DNA of 23,187 nucleotides from contig JAECRW010000008.1 in the NCBI GenBank assembly GCA_016294985.1, forward strand, positions 1 through 23,187, written 5' to 3'. The DNA comes from Candidatus Sifarchaeum marinoarchaea (GTDB lineage: Archaea > Asgardarchaeota > Sifarchaeia > Borrarchaeales > Borrarchaeaceae). Positions 7,549-15,892 of the stretch are shown here, one piece after another. The position numbers and the translations under genes are program-made. The notes beneath the pieces were generated by a model. It was not told the DNA's origin. It made no database searches and saw nothing but the letters and a program-made list of their open reading frames with translations. Positions within the stretch are counted from its first letter, which is position 1; the number at the start of each line of letters is the position of its first letter.

Positions 7549-7558
7549 TCGGACTAAA

Positions 7559-7580
7559 TTCCTCTTATCTGTTAGAGGAA
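7559..7580. terminator. Convergent hairpin between hmgA and the RraA-like gene
   Basis: TTCCTCT, eight bases, then AGAGGAA is a perfect 7-bp inverted repeat exactly between the two converging stop codons. It is likely a shared terminator or 3'-end stabilising hairpin. Confidence 0.4.
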
Positions 7581-7581
7581 A

Positions 7582-8259
7582 TCATGGAATTTCGACATCT
7601 TTCCCAACAGTAATTGTAAACCCACCGCATACGTCTTTCAAAGCTTCATAGCAGGATAAGCCTTGCGACATTAGCTGTCGAATTGTATCCTCTAGTTCTT
7701 TTTGTTTTTTCACTTTTTCAAGTACCTGAGTCGCTCTGACTTTTGGAATTACAACAACTCCATCGGAATCTGCTACCACAATATCACCAGGATTGACTAG
7801 AACGCCACCACATTGAATTGGAACGTTGATATCGCCGAGTACACTGCAATCACCTGCATTTGGTGTTATAGCACGGGCATACACAGGAAACTGAATTTCT
7901 TGAATCCCATCAACATCTCGTACGGCTCCATCGATGATTACAGCCACGATTCCTCGTGATTTGCAAGAAGTTGAAGCAAGCTCGCCCCAGATGGCTGTGT
8001 CTTTATGGCTTCGAACATCAATGACGAGTATATCGCCAGGTTCTGCGTAATCGATAGCGGCAACCGGAGTCAAATAATCGGCGGCCATAGTCCTCGCAGT
8101 AACAGCTGGTCCTACAACCTTATCGATAGGTATGACAGGCTTGATTTCACTATGCATTGCTTGGCTTTTCTCCATCGCATCACTCAAAAGTGCGGTTGGA
8201 AATTTAGCTAATTCTTTGATCACATCTTTAGAAGGACGTTCAATTTTCTCAATAATCAA
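7582..8259 (-). CDS. RraA-like / 4-hydroxy-4-methyl-2-oxoglutarate aldolase family protein
   Basis: A member of the RraA/HMG-aldolase fold family, trimeric metal-dependent enzymes or binding proteins that often cleave or decarboxylate oxo-acids. The metal and substrate loop is present: WGELASTSCKSRGIVAVIIDGAVRD (in two parts, WGELASTSCKSRG then IDGAVRD), followed by FPVYARAITPN and a GDINVPIQCGGVLVNPGD stretch. The exact substrate cannot be read. An in-frame ATG at 8304 would add 15 residues with no counterpart in the family. GGAGG (8267-8271) lies seven bases before a TTG at 8259, which begins LIIEKIERPS, so I choose TTG and 225 residues. It is a single gene facing hmgA. Confidence 0.82.
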   Translation of the reverse strand: MIIEKIERPSKDVIKELAKFPTALLSDAMEKSQAMHSEIKPVIPIDKVVGPAVTARTMAADYLTPVAAIDYAEPGDILVIDVRSHKDTAIWGELASTSCKSRGIVAVIIDGAVRDVDGIQEIQFPVYARAITPNAGDCSVLGDINVPIQCGGVLVNPGDIVVADSDGVVVIPKVRATQVLEKVKKQKELEDTIRQLMSQGLSCYEALKDVCGGFTITVGKDVEIP

Positions 8260-8500
8260 AAAAAGACCTCCATTCGAATTTCGAAATAAATTTTCTAATC
8301 CCATTAAAGACTAAAATATGTTTTTAAATTGCATAGTCTTATCTTTGAAATAAAAAGTATTAACATAAAAATGTAAAAAAACAACGGTTTTAATGGCAAA
8401 AATAGACTGCGCGCAGCAATATTTATAAATGATATAAAGGTATACAAATATCAATGTAAAGGTACCATCCACGTGATACACCAAAAATGGTTGAAAAACA

Positions 8501-8629
8501 ATGGAAGACTTATCAAAAGGTTTTGATAAAGGACTTATTTGTCCAAGATGTGGACATCAGATGAATATCCTGACTCACGGCACTCACAGATGTCCACAAT
8601 GTGGTTTTTGGCGAAGAATTCACGTTTAA
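8501..8629 (+). CDS. Small two-CxxC zinc-ribbon protein (42 residues)
   Basis: ATG 8501 to TAA 8627-8629 encodes a 42-residue protein with a zinc ribbon: CPRCGHQ at residues 14-20 and CPQCGFWRR at 31-39, enough for one zinc ion. The spacing CPxCG-x12-CPxCG matches small archaeal zinc ribbons, which are often nucleic-acid or RNA-polymerase associated; no specific partner can be named. A stop lies just upstream in frame (8492-8494), so the start is fixed. A TATA-like box (TATTTATAAAT, about 8428-8438) lies upstream. Its stop overlaps the stop of the converging glycosidase gene by three bases. Confidence 0.75.
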   Translation: MEDLSKGFDKGLICPRCGHQMNILTHGTHRCPQCGFWRRIHV

Positions 8630-10701
8630 ACAATCAAATTAGGATAGACATTAATAGAATTAGCAATTTCTATTAAATTAAAGTAAAACGTTCCTTCTAC
8701 GAAAGTAAAGACATATGTAAGATTTCCGCTTACAGCTTTTTCTTTAAAGACGATGTACTTGTCGCGATTCCATTGCATTGCCATATGTCGCTCGGCACAG
8801 TGTTTTATAATGGCTTTACTGCCATTAATTACCACTAAACCGTTAGAAAGTGGCAGATATGGATTTTCATGGATATCTGAAGGATTTAAAGTGATTAATG
8901 TATTCTCTGCAAGACTGGGAGAATACATGATACTATTTTCGGCAGGAAATCTGATTTCAACTGTGCTTTTCTTTTCAAGAAACATCTTGATAGTTATTGT
9001 GGTACCATATTCCCCTTTGGTATAATTAATTTGATAAGGACCGCCTTTAATTTTAATTTTTAGATTAGGAGCTGATGTAGGTTCTGGGGAAATAATTGAT
9101 GAAACCTTAGAAATAGTGTTCTTAGAAGGATCAACCTTTAATAGAGTATTGTGATATCCTAATTTCATTTTCAATTCAGCAATTACATTATCTAACAATA
9201 TGAGAGCGGAATCTATAAGTTTAATAGATTCTTTAACTTCAATCTCCCAAGGAAACCATCCTGTTGAATCTGATACTTCGGCAAGCAAAATTTGTTTCCA
9301 AATGTTGAGAAGTGTTTGCTCTTCGTCTGAGACATCTATTCCTTTCTCACTGGTCTTCTTAAGCAATGTTTCAGCAATTAGTGCTTCTTGTCGTGCCCGA
9401 TAAGTATATGCTCTTACAAAGGCATCATCCTCATAATCAGCTATATTATTACCCATCCAGCGCCAAACACCTTTGCATTTCTTCATGTCCCAAGTTGCTT
9501 CTGGAATTTTTGGAATTCTTTCAGGCTCGGTCATCTCATTTAACATTGTTACAATCTCGCTTATGAATGCGAAATAGCATCCTTCTGCTTCAAATTTTTT
9601 CAATTTTTTTTCATGTCCTTGTGCTCTTGATGAAGCATAGCGAAAGTCATTATTGTAAGCATAAGTATTGGCAAATTCTCCATCATACGCCCATGACCAA
9701 CGAAATTCTATATCATTAATAAATTTGGGTTTTGTAAAAAGAAGCACATTTAATTGACTTGCATCAGCGCTAAGAGACTGTGTTGAGTTATCCTCTAAGA
9801 AGTAAAGTGGAGATCGTATTTTCATTCTATGATGTAAGTAATAATACCATGGATCACTTGCTACGACAACAGTATCATAGTCGTAAGAATTAAGCAGTTC
9901 AGCATATCCAGGTGTCCACTGACTTTCTTGTGCAAAAAATAATCCAGAGCGAACGAGATCTAAAGAATCAAGCAGTGCATCTGAAATCTCTATTGATTTT
10001 ACCATATCAATTCGAGGATAAGCCACCAAAAACTGCTCGGAGTAATGACTTACTATAAGTTCGATTTTCCCTTCGCTCACAAGATATTTAAGGAGACCTA
10101 ATATTTGGGGGTATCTTTGATGTAACAGTTCGAGCATATAACCACTTAGTTCAATATTACATCTCCACGTGCTATGGCGCTGATACATTTTGAGGAGTGG
10201 ATAAAACGATTCTTCTATAACTCGATTTTCGATGGCAGTTGATCCTGGAACATATTGAACATTAAAGTGATATAAGGCCATAGTATATTTCTGATGACCT
10301 GCTATGGAATCAACATGTATAGTGAGGACTGGGCTCTCCTCAAATGAGGTGGGCGAATTAAATATTCTCAAAGAAATCAAATAAGCTCCTTTTCGTGCGG
10401 GTGTCCAAAAAAATGAGATATTCATAGTTTGATAACTCGATATAGTAAGCCTTCGAGTCTGCTCTCGAGTTCCATTCACTAAAAGAACGACATCTAAAGA
10501 ACTGCTAAAAGGTCCAAGATATTTTACACTTCCTTCAATCTTCAGCCGATTGCCTGCATGAACTTTTTTAGGTTTAATTATATCTAATTTGATAATTTTG
10601 ATGTTATTATCTGAATATGAAGTTAGTAATATTGGACTTACAAACAAAATAACCAGGAAAAAAAGAAATGCTGTTTTCTTATATTTTGTTAATTTAAACA
10701 T
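8626..10701 (-). CDS. Secreted GH57-like glycoside hydrolase with N-terminal Ig-like domain
   Basis: A 691-residue exported or membrane-anchored protein. Residues 1-29 form a signal peptide or anchor (KKTAFLFFLVILFVSPILL). Residues 35-130 are beta-rich, like a CARDB/Ig-type adhesion domain. From about 140 comes a GH57-type barrel: MALYHFNVQY (142-150), IELSGYMLELL, GKIELIVSHYSEQF, then GLFFAQESQWTPGYAELL, where E259 fits the nucleophile, and WAYDGEF, where D340 fits the acid/base. The WFPWEIEVKESIKLID segment (482-497) resembles the helical end of GH57 enzymes. A beta-rich C terminus follows. GH57 enzymes act on alpha-glucans and related sugars; the substrate here is not readable. It is a single gene. 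Export plus a carbohydrate-active fold suggests polysaccharide or surface-glycan processing. Confidence 0.68.
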   Translation of the reverse strand: MFKLTKYKKTAFLFFLVILFVSPILLTSYSDNNIKIIKLDIIKPKKVHAGNRLKIEGSVKYLGPFSSSLDVVLLVNGTREQTRRLTISSYQTMNISFFWTPARKGAYLISLRIFNSPTSFEESPVLTIHVDSIAGHQKYTMALYHFNVQYVPGSTAIENRVIEESFYPLLKMYQRHSTWRCNIELSGYMLELLHQRYPQILGLLKYLVSEGKIELIVSHYSEQFLVAYPRIDMVKSIEISDALLDSLDLVRSGLFFAQESQWTPGYAELLNSYDYDTVVVASDPWYYYLHHRMKIRSPLYFLEDNSTQSLSADASQLNVLLFTKPKFINDIEFRWSWAYDGEFANTYAYNNDFRYASSRAQGHEKKLKKFEAEGCYFAFISEIVTMLNEMTEPERIPKIPEATWDMKKCKGVWRWMGNNIADYEDDAFVRAYTYRARQEALIAETLLKKTSEKGIDVSDEEQTLLNIWKQILLAEVSDSTGWFPWEIEVKESIKLIDSALILLDNVIAELKMKLGYHNTLLKVDPSKNTISKVSSIISPEPTSAPNLKIKIKGGPYQINYTKGEYGTTITIKMFLEKKSTVEIRFPAENSIMYSPSLAENTLITLNPSDIHENPYLPLSNGLVVINGSKAIIKHCAERHMAMQWNRDKYIVFKEKAVSGNLTYVFTFVEGTFYFNLIEIANSINVYPNLIV

Positions 10702-10806
10702 AGAAGTTAGATATCAGATTATCCTATAAAAAATTAAGTCTGAAACAAGTAAAGATTACAGAGCTAAACATGCAATAAGAACTAGTAATTATCTACTTAT
10801 GGTGAT

Positions 10807-12223
10807 ATGAATTTCATTAAAAGTTTTTTTTTCTCCTCTTAATGTCGCTATAATCGGAGCAAGCAGGAATAGAGGAAAAATAGGGTATATAATCCTTGAG
10901 AATATGATTCTTCAGGAATTTGAGGGTACACTTTATCCAATAAATCCTCACGCAGAGAAGATCTTAAATCGTCAAGTGTATCCAAATATAAGAACTGTTC
11001 CAGAACCTGTAGATCTCGCAATAATAGCCTTAGCAGCACCAATTGTTCCTAAAATTGTTCAGGAATGTGGAGAGAATGGGGTTAAGGGAATTATAATCGT
11101 CACCGGAGGCTTTGGGGAAACAGGGAGTGAAACAGGAACTGAACTTGAATATGAAATTAGAAGAATTGCCAGCCAATATGGAATGAGAATCATTGGTCCA
11201 AATTGTATTGGAATTTTTGATCCGTATACTGGTGTCAATAGTTTTCTTGTACCACGTGAAAGGACAATTGGGTATCCAAAAAGGGGAAACGTTGCTATAT
11301 TATCCCAATCTGGAGCAATACTTGTAACACTCATTGAATGGTGCGCATACCGGGGGATAGGAATAAGCAAGACTTGTTCGTATGGTAACGCCGCAATAAA
11401 TGTGAATGAAAGCCATCTTTTAGATTATATAAAGCAAGATAATCGCACGAAAGTCATAGGAATGTACGTAGAAGGTGTGAGAGATGGTAGGCAATTTTTC
11501 GAAACACTAAAAAATGTAACTCAGGTGAAGCCGGTGGTTATAAGCAAAGCTGGCAAAACCAATGCTGGCGCAAAGGCTACAAGATCACATACCGGCTCCC
11601 TAGCAGGATCAAATGAGTCATTTAACGCTATGTTTAGGCAGACAGGTGTTATCACTGCAATCGATCTGGAAGAGCTCCTTGATATCTGTAATTGCTTTGT
11701 AACTCAGCCATTACCCAGAGGAAACACTGTCGGTATAATAACAAATAGCGGTGGACATGGTGTCTTGGCAGCTGATGCTCTTGAACAAAATAATTTACGT
11801 TTGGCAGAATTTGATAGTAAAACAATTGATCAGTTACACACGTTACCTCAACACTGTACACCTTCAAATCCAGTTGATTTAGCAGCTGATGCGGATACAG
11901 AAAGATATGAATGGGTAACAAAACTCATTCTGAATGACCCGCAAGTAGATGCTGCACTTGTGATAATAATTCCAAGCGGTCCAAACATCGAATTCCAGAC
12001 AATTAAAAAGCTTATTGGAGTAATTAAAAATACCGACAAGCCTGTTATATCATGCTTGGGGAGTACATTCAAGCAATTTGAAAGATACAAGAGGATATTA
12101 GAGGGGGATGGAATTCCTGTCCATACTTTACCAGAAAGAGCTGTTAGAACCTTAGGTGCATTGGTAGAATACAATCAATGGATTCAGTATGGAGATGAAA
12201 AAAAAGAAAAACGTGTCCTTTGA
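10807..12223 (+). CDS. ADP-forming acyl/acetyl-CoA synthetase alpha subunit, 5' end disrupted by a T9-tract frameshift
   Basis: The alpha subunit of NDP-forming acyl-CoA synthetase, which turns acyl-CoA, ADP and phosphate into acid, CoA and ATP. The CoA-binding Rossmann part, the succinyl-CoA-ligase-like part (VAILSQSGAILVTLIEW) and the phospho-histidine motif SHTGSLAG are all present, then VGIITNSGGHGVLAADALE. Intact reading from the first in-frame ATG is 10904-12223 (439 residues), but this omits the essential VAIIGASRNRGKIGYIILEN, encoded upstream in the same frame. An in-frame TGA at 10808 blocks further extension. ATG 10807 in the neighbouring frame gives MNFIKSFF, and removing one T from the T9 run at 10824-10832 joins it to SPLNVAIIGAS exactly as in the family, giving about 471 residues. 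No beta (ATP-grasp) subunit is nearby. Confidence 0.85.
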
Positions 12224-12227
12224 TACG

Positions 12228-13187
12228 CTATACTGCGATTTTTATTCCAAGTACTCTAACAATTTCCTTGTAGCGGTTTCTTACAGTAACTTCAGTTATC
12301 CGTGCAATTTCTGCAATCTCTCTTTGGGTTCTTCGTTCTCCTTCAGTAATGCTTGAGATATATAAAGATGCTGCTGCAAGGCCAGTTGGATCTTTTCCAG
12401 CAGTTATTCCTAATTCTTTTGCCTGATTTAGAATGTCTATTGCGCGCTGCTGAGTCTTTCCAGAAATTTTTAATTCTTCACTAAATCGGGAAATGAAGTC
12501 AACAGGACTAGCGATGGGGATTGAAATATGGAGCTCTCTTAAAATTAATCGATAGCAGCGACCTAACTCTTTCTTATTAACACGAGTGCATTGAGCGATC
12601 TCATCTAAAGTACGAGGAACTTTCCTAAGCCGTGACCCTGCATACACAGATGCTGCAACCATAGCTTCTATTGAACGTCCACGAACTAACTTTTTTTCTA
12701 TTGCCCGTCGATAGATGACTGCTGCTGTTTCTTTAACTCCGTTATGAATTCCAAGTTGACTGGAAAGTCTTTCTAATTCTCGTATTGCGTGTGAGAGGTT
12801 ACGTTCATAAGAACCTTGTGATCTCGTTCTAATTTGCCATTTCCTCAATCTATAAATTTGAGCACGTCTTTTTGGCGACAATTTATTTCCGTAAATATCT
12901 CTATTTTCCCACCCGATCATTGTCGAAAGTCCCATAGAAGGTACCACACACGAAACTGGACTACCAACTCTGCTTCTTTTATTTCTTTCATCTGAAGTGA
13001 ACGCTCTCCATTCAGGACCTGTATCTATTAAGTGTTCAGTAATTACCAAACCGCATATACTACAAATTCGCTCCCCGCGAATAGAATCCATTACAATTTC
13101 AGCTGAACCGCATTCAACACATTCTTGAGAAGAAATAGATTCATTAGGGAAAAAATGGGTATCGGTAAATTCCGTACTCTCCACCAT
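12228..13187 (-). CDS. tfb: Transcription initiation factor B (TFB/TFIIB)
   Basis: Recruits RNA polymerase to TBP-bound promoters and reads the BRE. The order is classic: zinc ribbon with C23, C26, C42 and C45 (CVECGSAEI... CSICGLVI), B-reader (DTGPEWRAFTSDERNKRSR), linker, then two cyclin repeats (about 125-215 and 225-315), with the recognition helix of the second in TQREIAEIARITEVTVRNRY. Its 319 residues are normal for archaea. The stop is only four bases from the acyl-CoA synthetase stop, with no room for a separate terminator. Archaea often carry several tfb copies, so this may be one of a set. Confidence 0.96.
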   Translation of the reverse strand: MVESTEFTDTHFFPNESISSQECVECGSAEIVMDSIRGERICSICGLVITEHLIDTGPEWRAFTSDERNKRSRVGSPVSCVVPSMGLSTMIGWENRDIYGNKLSPKRRAQIYRLRKWQIRTRSQGSYERNLSHAIRELERLSSQLGIHNGVKETAAVIYRRAIEKKLVRGRSIEAMVAASVYAGSRLRKVPRTLDEIAQCTRVNKKELGRCYRLILRELHISIPIASPVDFISRFSEELKISGKTQQRAIDILNQAKELGITAGKDPTGLAAASLYISSITEGERRTQREIAEIARITEVTVRNRYKEIVRVLGIKIAV

Positions 13188-13518
13188 AAAAACACAGCCT
13201 TTGTCTAATTTATTGAAAAAGCCTTTTTGAATTATTATTCAATCAGACTTTTGATTCCTCATCACAAATATTGTAATGAAGATTTGTGATATAATATTCG
13301 CATACGCCATATTTAAATGTAACTATTATTCGCAATATTTTTGATCATTTTTCTAAGATAATCGCGAAATAATTTGTAATATTCTTAGTAAATAGTTCGT
13401 CTCATAACTCCCCTTCTTATTTTGGAGAACAACATTCTTTTATTGAAAAACTGCATTCTTTAATGATGTGGTAAAAGTCTCCGCATTATTTGCAAATACA
13501 CTTTGCGAATTTAACATG

Positions 13519-13546
13519 TGGTATCATATAGGTATATAGGATACCA
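13519..13546. promoter_or_regulatory. Inverted repeat TGGTATC/GATACCA
   Basis: TGGTATC (13519-13525) and GATACCA (13540-13546) are exact complements separated by 14 AT-rich bases. The site is just upstream of the promoter of the wHTH gene. A two-turn dyad like this fits binding of a dimeric regulator. Confidence 0.4.
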
Positions 13547-13560
13547 AAATTCAATGACAA

Positions 13561-13582
13561 AAGCTTTATATTACTAAAGCTT
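13561..13582. promoter_or_regulatory. Palindrome over the TATA box of the wHTH gene
   Basis: AAGCTTTA, six bases, then TAAAGCTT. The left arm and spacer contain CTTTATATTA, which is the best TATA box for the gene starting at 13658. A dimer bound here would block TBP, which suggests repression, perhaps autoregulation. Confidence 0.45.
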
Positions 13583-13618
13583 ATTCTTGTTTTAAAAATC
13601 ACTTTACTAAGAATCCGT

Positions 13619-13637
13619 TAGACCCAAAACAGGTCTA
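13619..13637 (+). promoter_or_regulatory. Leader hairpin before the wHTH gene
   Basis: TAGACC, seven bases, then GGTCTA is a 6-bp stem ending four bases before the GGGGGTG Shine-Dalgarno (13641-13647). If transcribed, it would lie in the 5' untranslated leader and could affect ribosome access. Confidence 0.3.
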
Positions 13638-13657
13638 GTAGGGGGTGCTTTAAGTGG

Positions 13658-14191
13658 GTGAATTTGTTCTCTGTTGAAAAACTTGTTTTTTCAGAACAAA
13701 TGGGAGTTCGGCATCTTATAAAAACACTAAAAGAACTTTTCTTGGGCTACGTTTCGGATACCGAACTTATTGGAGATATCGAATCTATTTTGTCGGATAT
13801 TCTGACTATCCACTACTTCTTAAAACAGAAAAATAAAGTCTTAGTGGAAGAGCTTTCAAAATATAAGGAAAAAATTGCTGCAACAGTATTTGAAAACTTG
13901 ACGACCAAACAGAAGGCCATTCTTAGAGAAATTGCAGACATGAATGGAAAATCTCTTACATTGACAGCAATGATTGGTATACTCTCAAAGAAGTTAGACG
14001 TAGCGCCATCGACCATAAGGTGGAATCTAGTAGCTTTACGGAATTCTGGATTGATTAATGCGGGAAATAAAGATAACAAAGGTATTCCAGTAAGATTAAC
14101 AGAAATTGGAAAACTAACGGCACTCGCATTGATAGAAGAACAAACTGTCAGCCTTGTTGAAACAGATATTGTCTTAGAAATTGATGCATAA
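13658..14191 (+). CDS. Winged helix-turn-helix transcription regulator
   Basis: A 177-residue cytoplasmic regulator. Residues 1-75 are helical, with a Lys/Glu-rich segment that may dimerise. Residues 82-155 form a winged HTH: LTTKQKAILREIADMNGKSL, then LSKKLDVAPSTIRWNLVALRNSGLI (split as LSKKLDVAPSTIRWN and LVALRNSGLI), then the wing and a final PVRLTEIGKLTALAL helix. This resembles MarR/ArsR-type archaeal regulators, but the ligand and targets are not evident. I take the GTG at 13658, after a GGGGGTG motif ten bases upstream; no ATG is near. Two palindromes in its own promoter suggest that it controls itself. Confidence 0.7.
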   Translation: MNLFSVEKLVFSEQMGVRHLIKTLKELFLGYVSDTELIGDIESILSDILTIHYFLKQKNKVLVEELSKYKEKIAATVFENLTTKQKAILREIADMNGKSLTLTAMIGILSKKLDVAPSTIRWNLVALRNSGLINAGNKDNKGIPVRLTEIGKLTALALIEEQTVSLVETDIVLEIDA

Positions 14192-14251
14192 TCACATGGC
14201 AAAAAGTAGAAATGATACCTAAATACCCTACAGGGAAGCGAGGGATACTCG

Positions 14252-14851
14252 TTAGAAATCACCGCTCACGTAGGGTAATTCTTTTAATTTTTCTCGAACT
14301 TGCGAGAACTTCTGTTCTAGAGTTGATTCCATCGCTGAAATTACGGGCAAATTGGAAGTATCATAATTCGTGGAAGACTTCAACAGGTCAACATCTTTGA
14401 CTAAGAAGTCGAGTTCATTTGAAATATCGCCTAAGCGCATTAAAATAGTTTTTGCCGCTCTATCAGGACTGCTATGCCTTACATGGCCTTGCCAGATATA
14501 ATTTTTGATTGGAAATTCCGATAAATCACCATTTTGAGAATAAAATGCTCTTATGTCATTGCTCATTTGAGTTATTAAATAGATCAGTTCAAGATCATCG
14601 AAATCTGATGAAGCAACGATAATACAGATTAATTTTTCATCAACATCAAAGGAGAGTTTATAATTCGATGTGATAAAGAATTGTAGCTTTTCTTTACCAT
14701 CTGCTCGAAATCTTTCACTAACATTTGCAATAATACTTGCAAATGGTCCAATTGTTGAGTAATCAAGTTTTAGGTTGCTGTCTGCCTCTCTATAGTAATA
14801 GATACACGCTTCTCGCGTCCTATCAACTACAAAAAACCCTTGTATGACCAT
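14252..14851 (-). CDS. Longin/roadblock-like small protein
   Basis: A 199-residue protein I do not recognise by family name. Residues 1-105 have the strand-helix-strand order of a longin or roadblock-like domain: MVIQGFFVVDRTREACIYYY (two strands of the form found in such domains), an SIIANVSERFR helix, QFFITSNYKLSFDV and LICIIVASSDFDD strands, and a LELIYLITQMSNDIRAFYS helix. The remaining half is helical and charged, with possible coiled-coil segments (135-160 and 172-193). There is no signal peptide or membrane segment. GAGG lies seven bases before the ATG. Such domains partner small GTPases and are common in Asgard archaea. The fold is inferred by eye, and a plain hypothetical protein is the safe fallback. 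Confidence 0.6.
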   Translation of the reverse strand: MVIQGFFVVDRTREACIYYYREADSNLKLDYSTIGPFASIIANVSERFRADGKEKLQFFITSNYKLSFDVDEKLICIIVASSDFDDLELIYLITQMSNDIRAFYSQNGDLSEFPIKNYIWQGHVRHSSPDRAAKTILMRLGDISNELDFLVKDVDLLKSSTNYDTSNLPVISAMESTLEQKFSQVREKLKELPYVSGDF

Positions 14852-14979
14852 ATAACCGCCTCAGGATTAGCCTTTTACGAACCTCATGATATGAATTCTA
14901 ACACAACTTAAAGAACATATCGGGTGCGATGACCTCATTTACTTTCAAACCCAGCAGGAAAAATAGTCTTTTAGAAATC

Positions 14980-14986
14980 TTTATAA
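14980..14986 (+). promoter_or_regulatory. TATA box of rpo12
   Basis: TTTATAA, about 27 bp before the rpo12 ATG. Transcription would start only a few bases ahead of the ATG, so the messenger may be nearly leaderless. Confidence 0.4.
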
Positions 14987-15008
14987 CAAGTTGGTAAGGA
15001 AGAATTAG

Positions 15009-15167
15009 ATGGTGACAAATATGTGTCCTTATACATGCTATAAATGTAAACAAGAAGTTGACATTAACTTAACGGAAGCATTACCAGGCGTAAAATGCCC
15101 TCACTGTGGTCAGCGTATTTTGTATAAAGCAAGACCGCCTATTATCAAAAGAATAAAAGGAAAATAA
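15009..15167 (+). CDS. rpo12: DNA-directed RNA polymerase subunit Rpo12 (RpoP, Rpb12-like)
   Basis: A 52-residue zinc-ribbon subunit of archaeal RNA polymerase that helps hold the polymerase platform together. ATG 15009 to TAA 15165-15167. The zinc ligands are C10/C13 (CYKC) and C30/C33 (CPHC), followed by GQRILYKARPP and a basic tail IIKRIKGK, the signature of Rpo12. An internal ATG at 15021 is a possible start, but the conserved core is unaffected. It is a single-gene unit divergent from the longin-like gene and about 2.9 kb from tfb, so two basal transcription genes lie close together. Confidence 0.9.
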   Translation: MVTNMCPYTCYKCKQEVDINLTEALPGVKCPHCGQRILYKARPPIIKRIKGK

Positions 15168-15277
15168 TGCTATTTTTTAATTATTGGATACGTTTCAATA
15201 TTTTAAAAAAGAACATCTCTTTGAAATCATACACATTTTGGTAGGTTTATTCGACTCTTTAATTCAGGAAGAGGTAA

Positions 15278-15643
15278 CTAGGCTTGCACTTTCTTTTCCG
15301 TCATTACGCGTTTTTGAATTTCATTAAAGAGTGTTGTTCCGATGATTGCTTCCGTCTCTTTTTTGTAATGATTGACCATTAACTCGATCAGTTTTCTGCT
15401 ACCTTGCATTGTGGTAGAGATACCTACACGCTCCACTCGTTTGATTAAGCCATCCTTCTCCATCATGGCGAAATACGGAAGTACATAGTAATGGGGTGTT
15501 TGTAAATGATCCGCCAGTTTTCGCGTTGTAGGAAACCGTATACGAATAGAGTCCTTACTAAAGTGGATGGTAATAGAGCGATCTTTGAAAAGCATTATCT
15601 GTATGGCCGCCTCAAAGATCCCATCGTCAGTAAGTACTGTCAT
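15278..15643 (-). CDS. Small winged-HTH protein, second gene of a two-gene operon
   Basis: A 121-residue protein. Residues 36-80 (FPTTRKLADHLQTPHYYVLP, then EKDGLIKRVERVGIST) read as a winged HTH, with a recognition helix at about 48-60. The first 35 residues form a short alpha-beta lead-in, and the end is a basic helical tail. It begins 10 bp after the stop of the 74-residue gene, with an AAGG motif before the ATG, so the two are co-transcribed. A palindrome in the operon promoter (15893-15914) would suit it as an autoregulator. I do not recognise a named family. Confidence 0.6.
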   Translation of the reverse strand: MTVLTDDGIFEAAIQIMLFKDRSITIHFSKDSIRIRFPTTRKLADHLQTPHYYVLPYFAMMEKDGLIKRVERVGISTTMQGSRKLIELMVNHYKKETEAIIGTTLFNEIQKRVMTEKKVQA

Positions 15644-15653
15644 ATACTTTCCT

Positions 15654-15878
15654 TCACTTCATTTTTCCTCGGTCTTCCTCGGCAATCGGCTCAAGATAGA
15701 CTATTTCAGCGCCTACATCATTGGCTATCTGCTCAAGTTCCACTTTCCTAAGGTGTCTTGACTCGAACTTTAGATGAGAAGTCCCTGAACCACCAGTTAC
15801 TGCAATAACCCGAAATCTTGGCATCTTTACTCCCGTTTTCACTTTCAATCGCTCACGCACATAAATTTTTAGTGGCAT
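15654..15878 (-). CDS. Small conserved-looking protein of unknown function (74 residues)
   Basis: First gene of the operon with the small wHTH gene. The order of predicted elements is a strand (MPLKIYVRERLKV), a strand (RFRVIAVTGGSGTSHLKFES), a helix (HLRKVELEQIANDVGAE) and a strand (IVYLEPI), so a compact alpha/beta domain of about 65 residues. It has no cysteine, signal peptide or membrane segment. A strong Shine-Dalgarno, GAGGTGAT, lies five bases before the ATG, which argues for real expression. It diverges from the MoSto-like gene. Function unknown. Confidence 0.6.
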   Translation of the reverse strand: MPLKIYVRERLKVKTGVKMPRFRVIAVTGGSGTSHLKFESRHLRKVELEQIANDVGAEIVYLEPIAEEDRGKMK

Positions 15879-15892
15879 TTACTATCACCTCA

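Larger units (their letters stand above)
13188..13657. other. 470-bp intergenic region between tfb and a wHTH regulator
   Basis: Very AT-rich divergent promoter region with no supportable gene. It holds two inverted repeats (13519-13546 and 13561-13582) and a leader hairpin (13619-13637), described separately. A TATTTAAATG stretch at about 13310-13319 could be the tfb promoter element. Confidence 0.6.

Noticed and set aside
8317..8335. TATG...CATA pair upstream of the RraA-like gene as a third tup-type operator
   Set aside because: The spacer is 11 bases, the outer half-site bases do not match, and AT-rich DNA gives such short pairs by chance.
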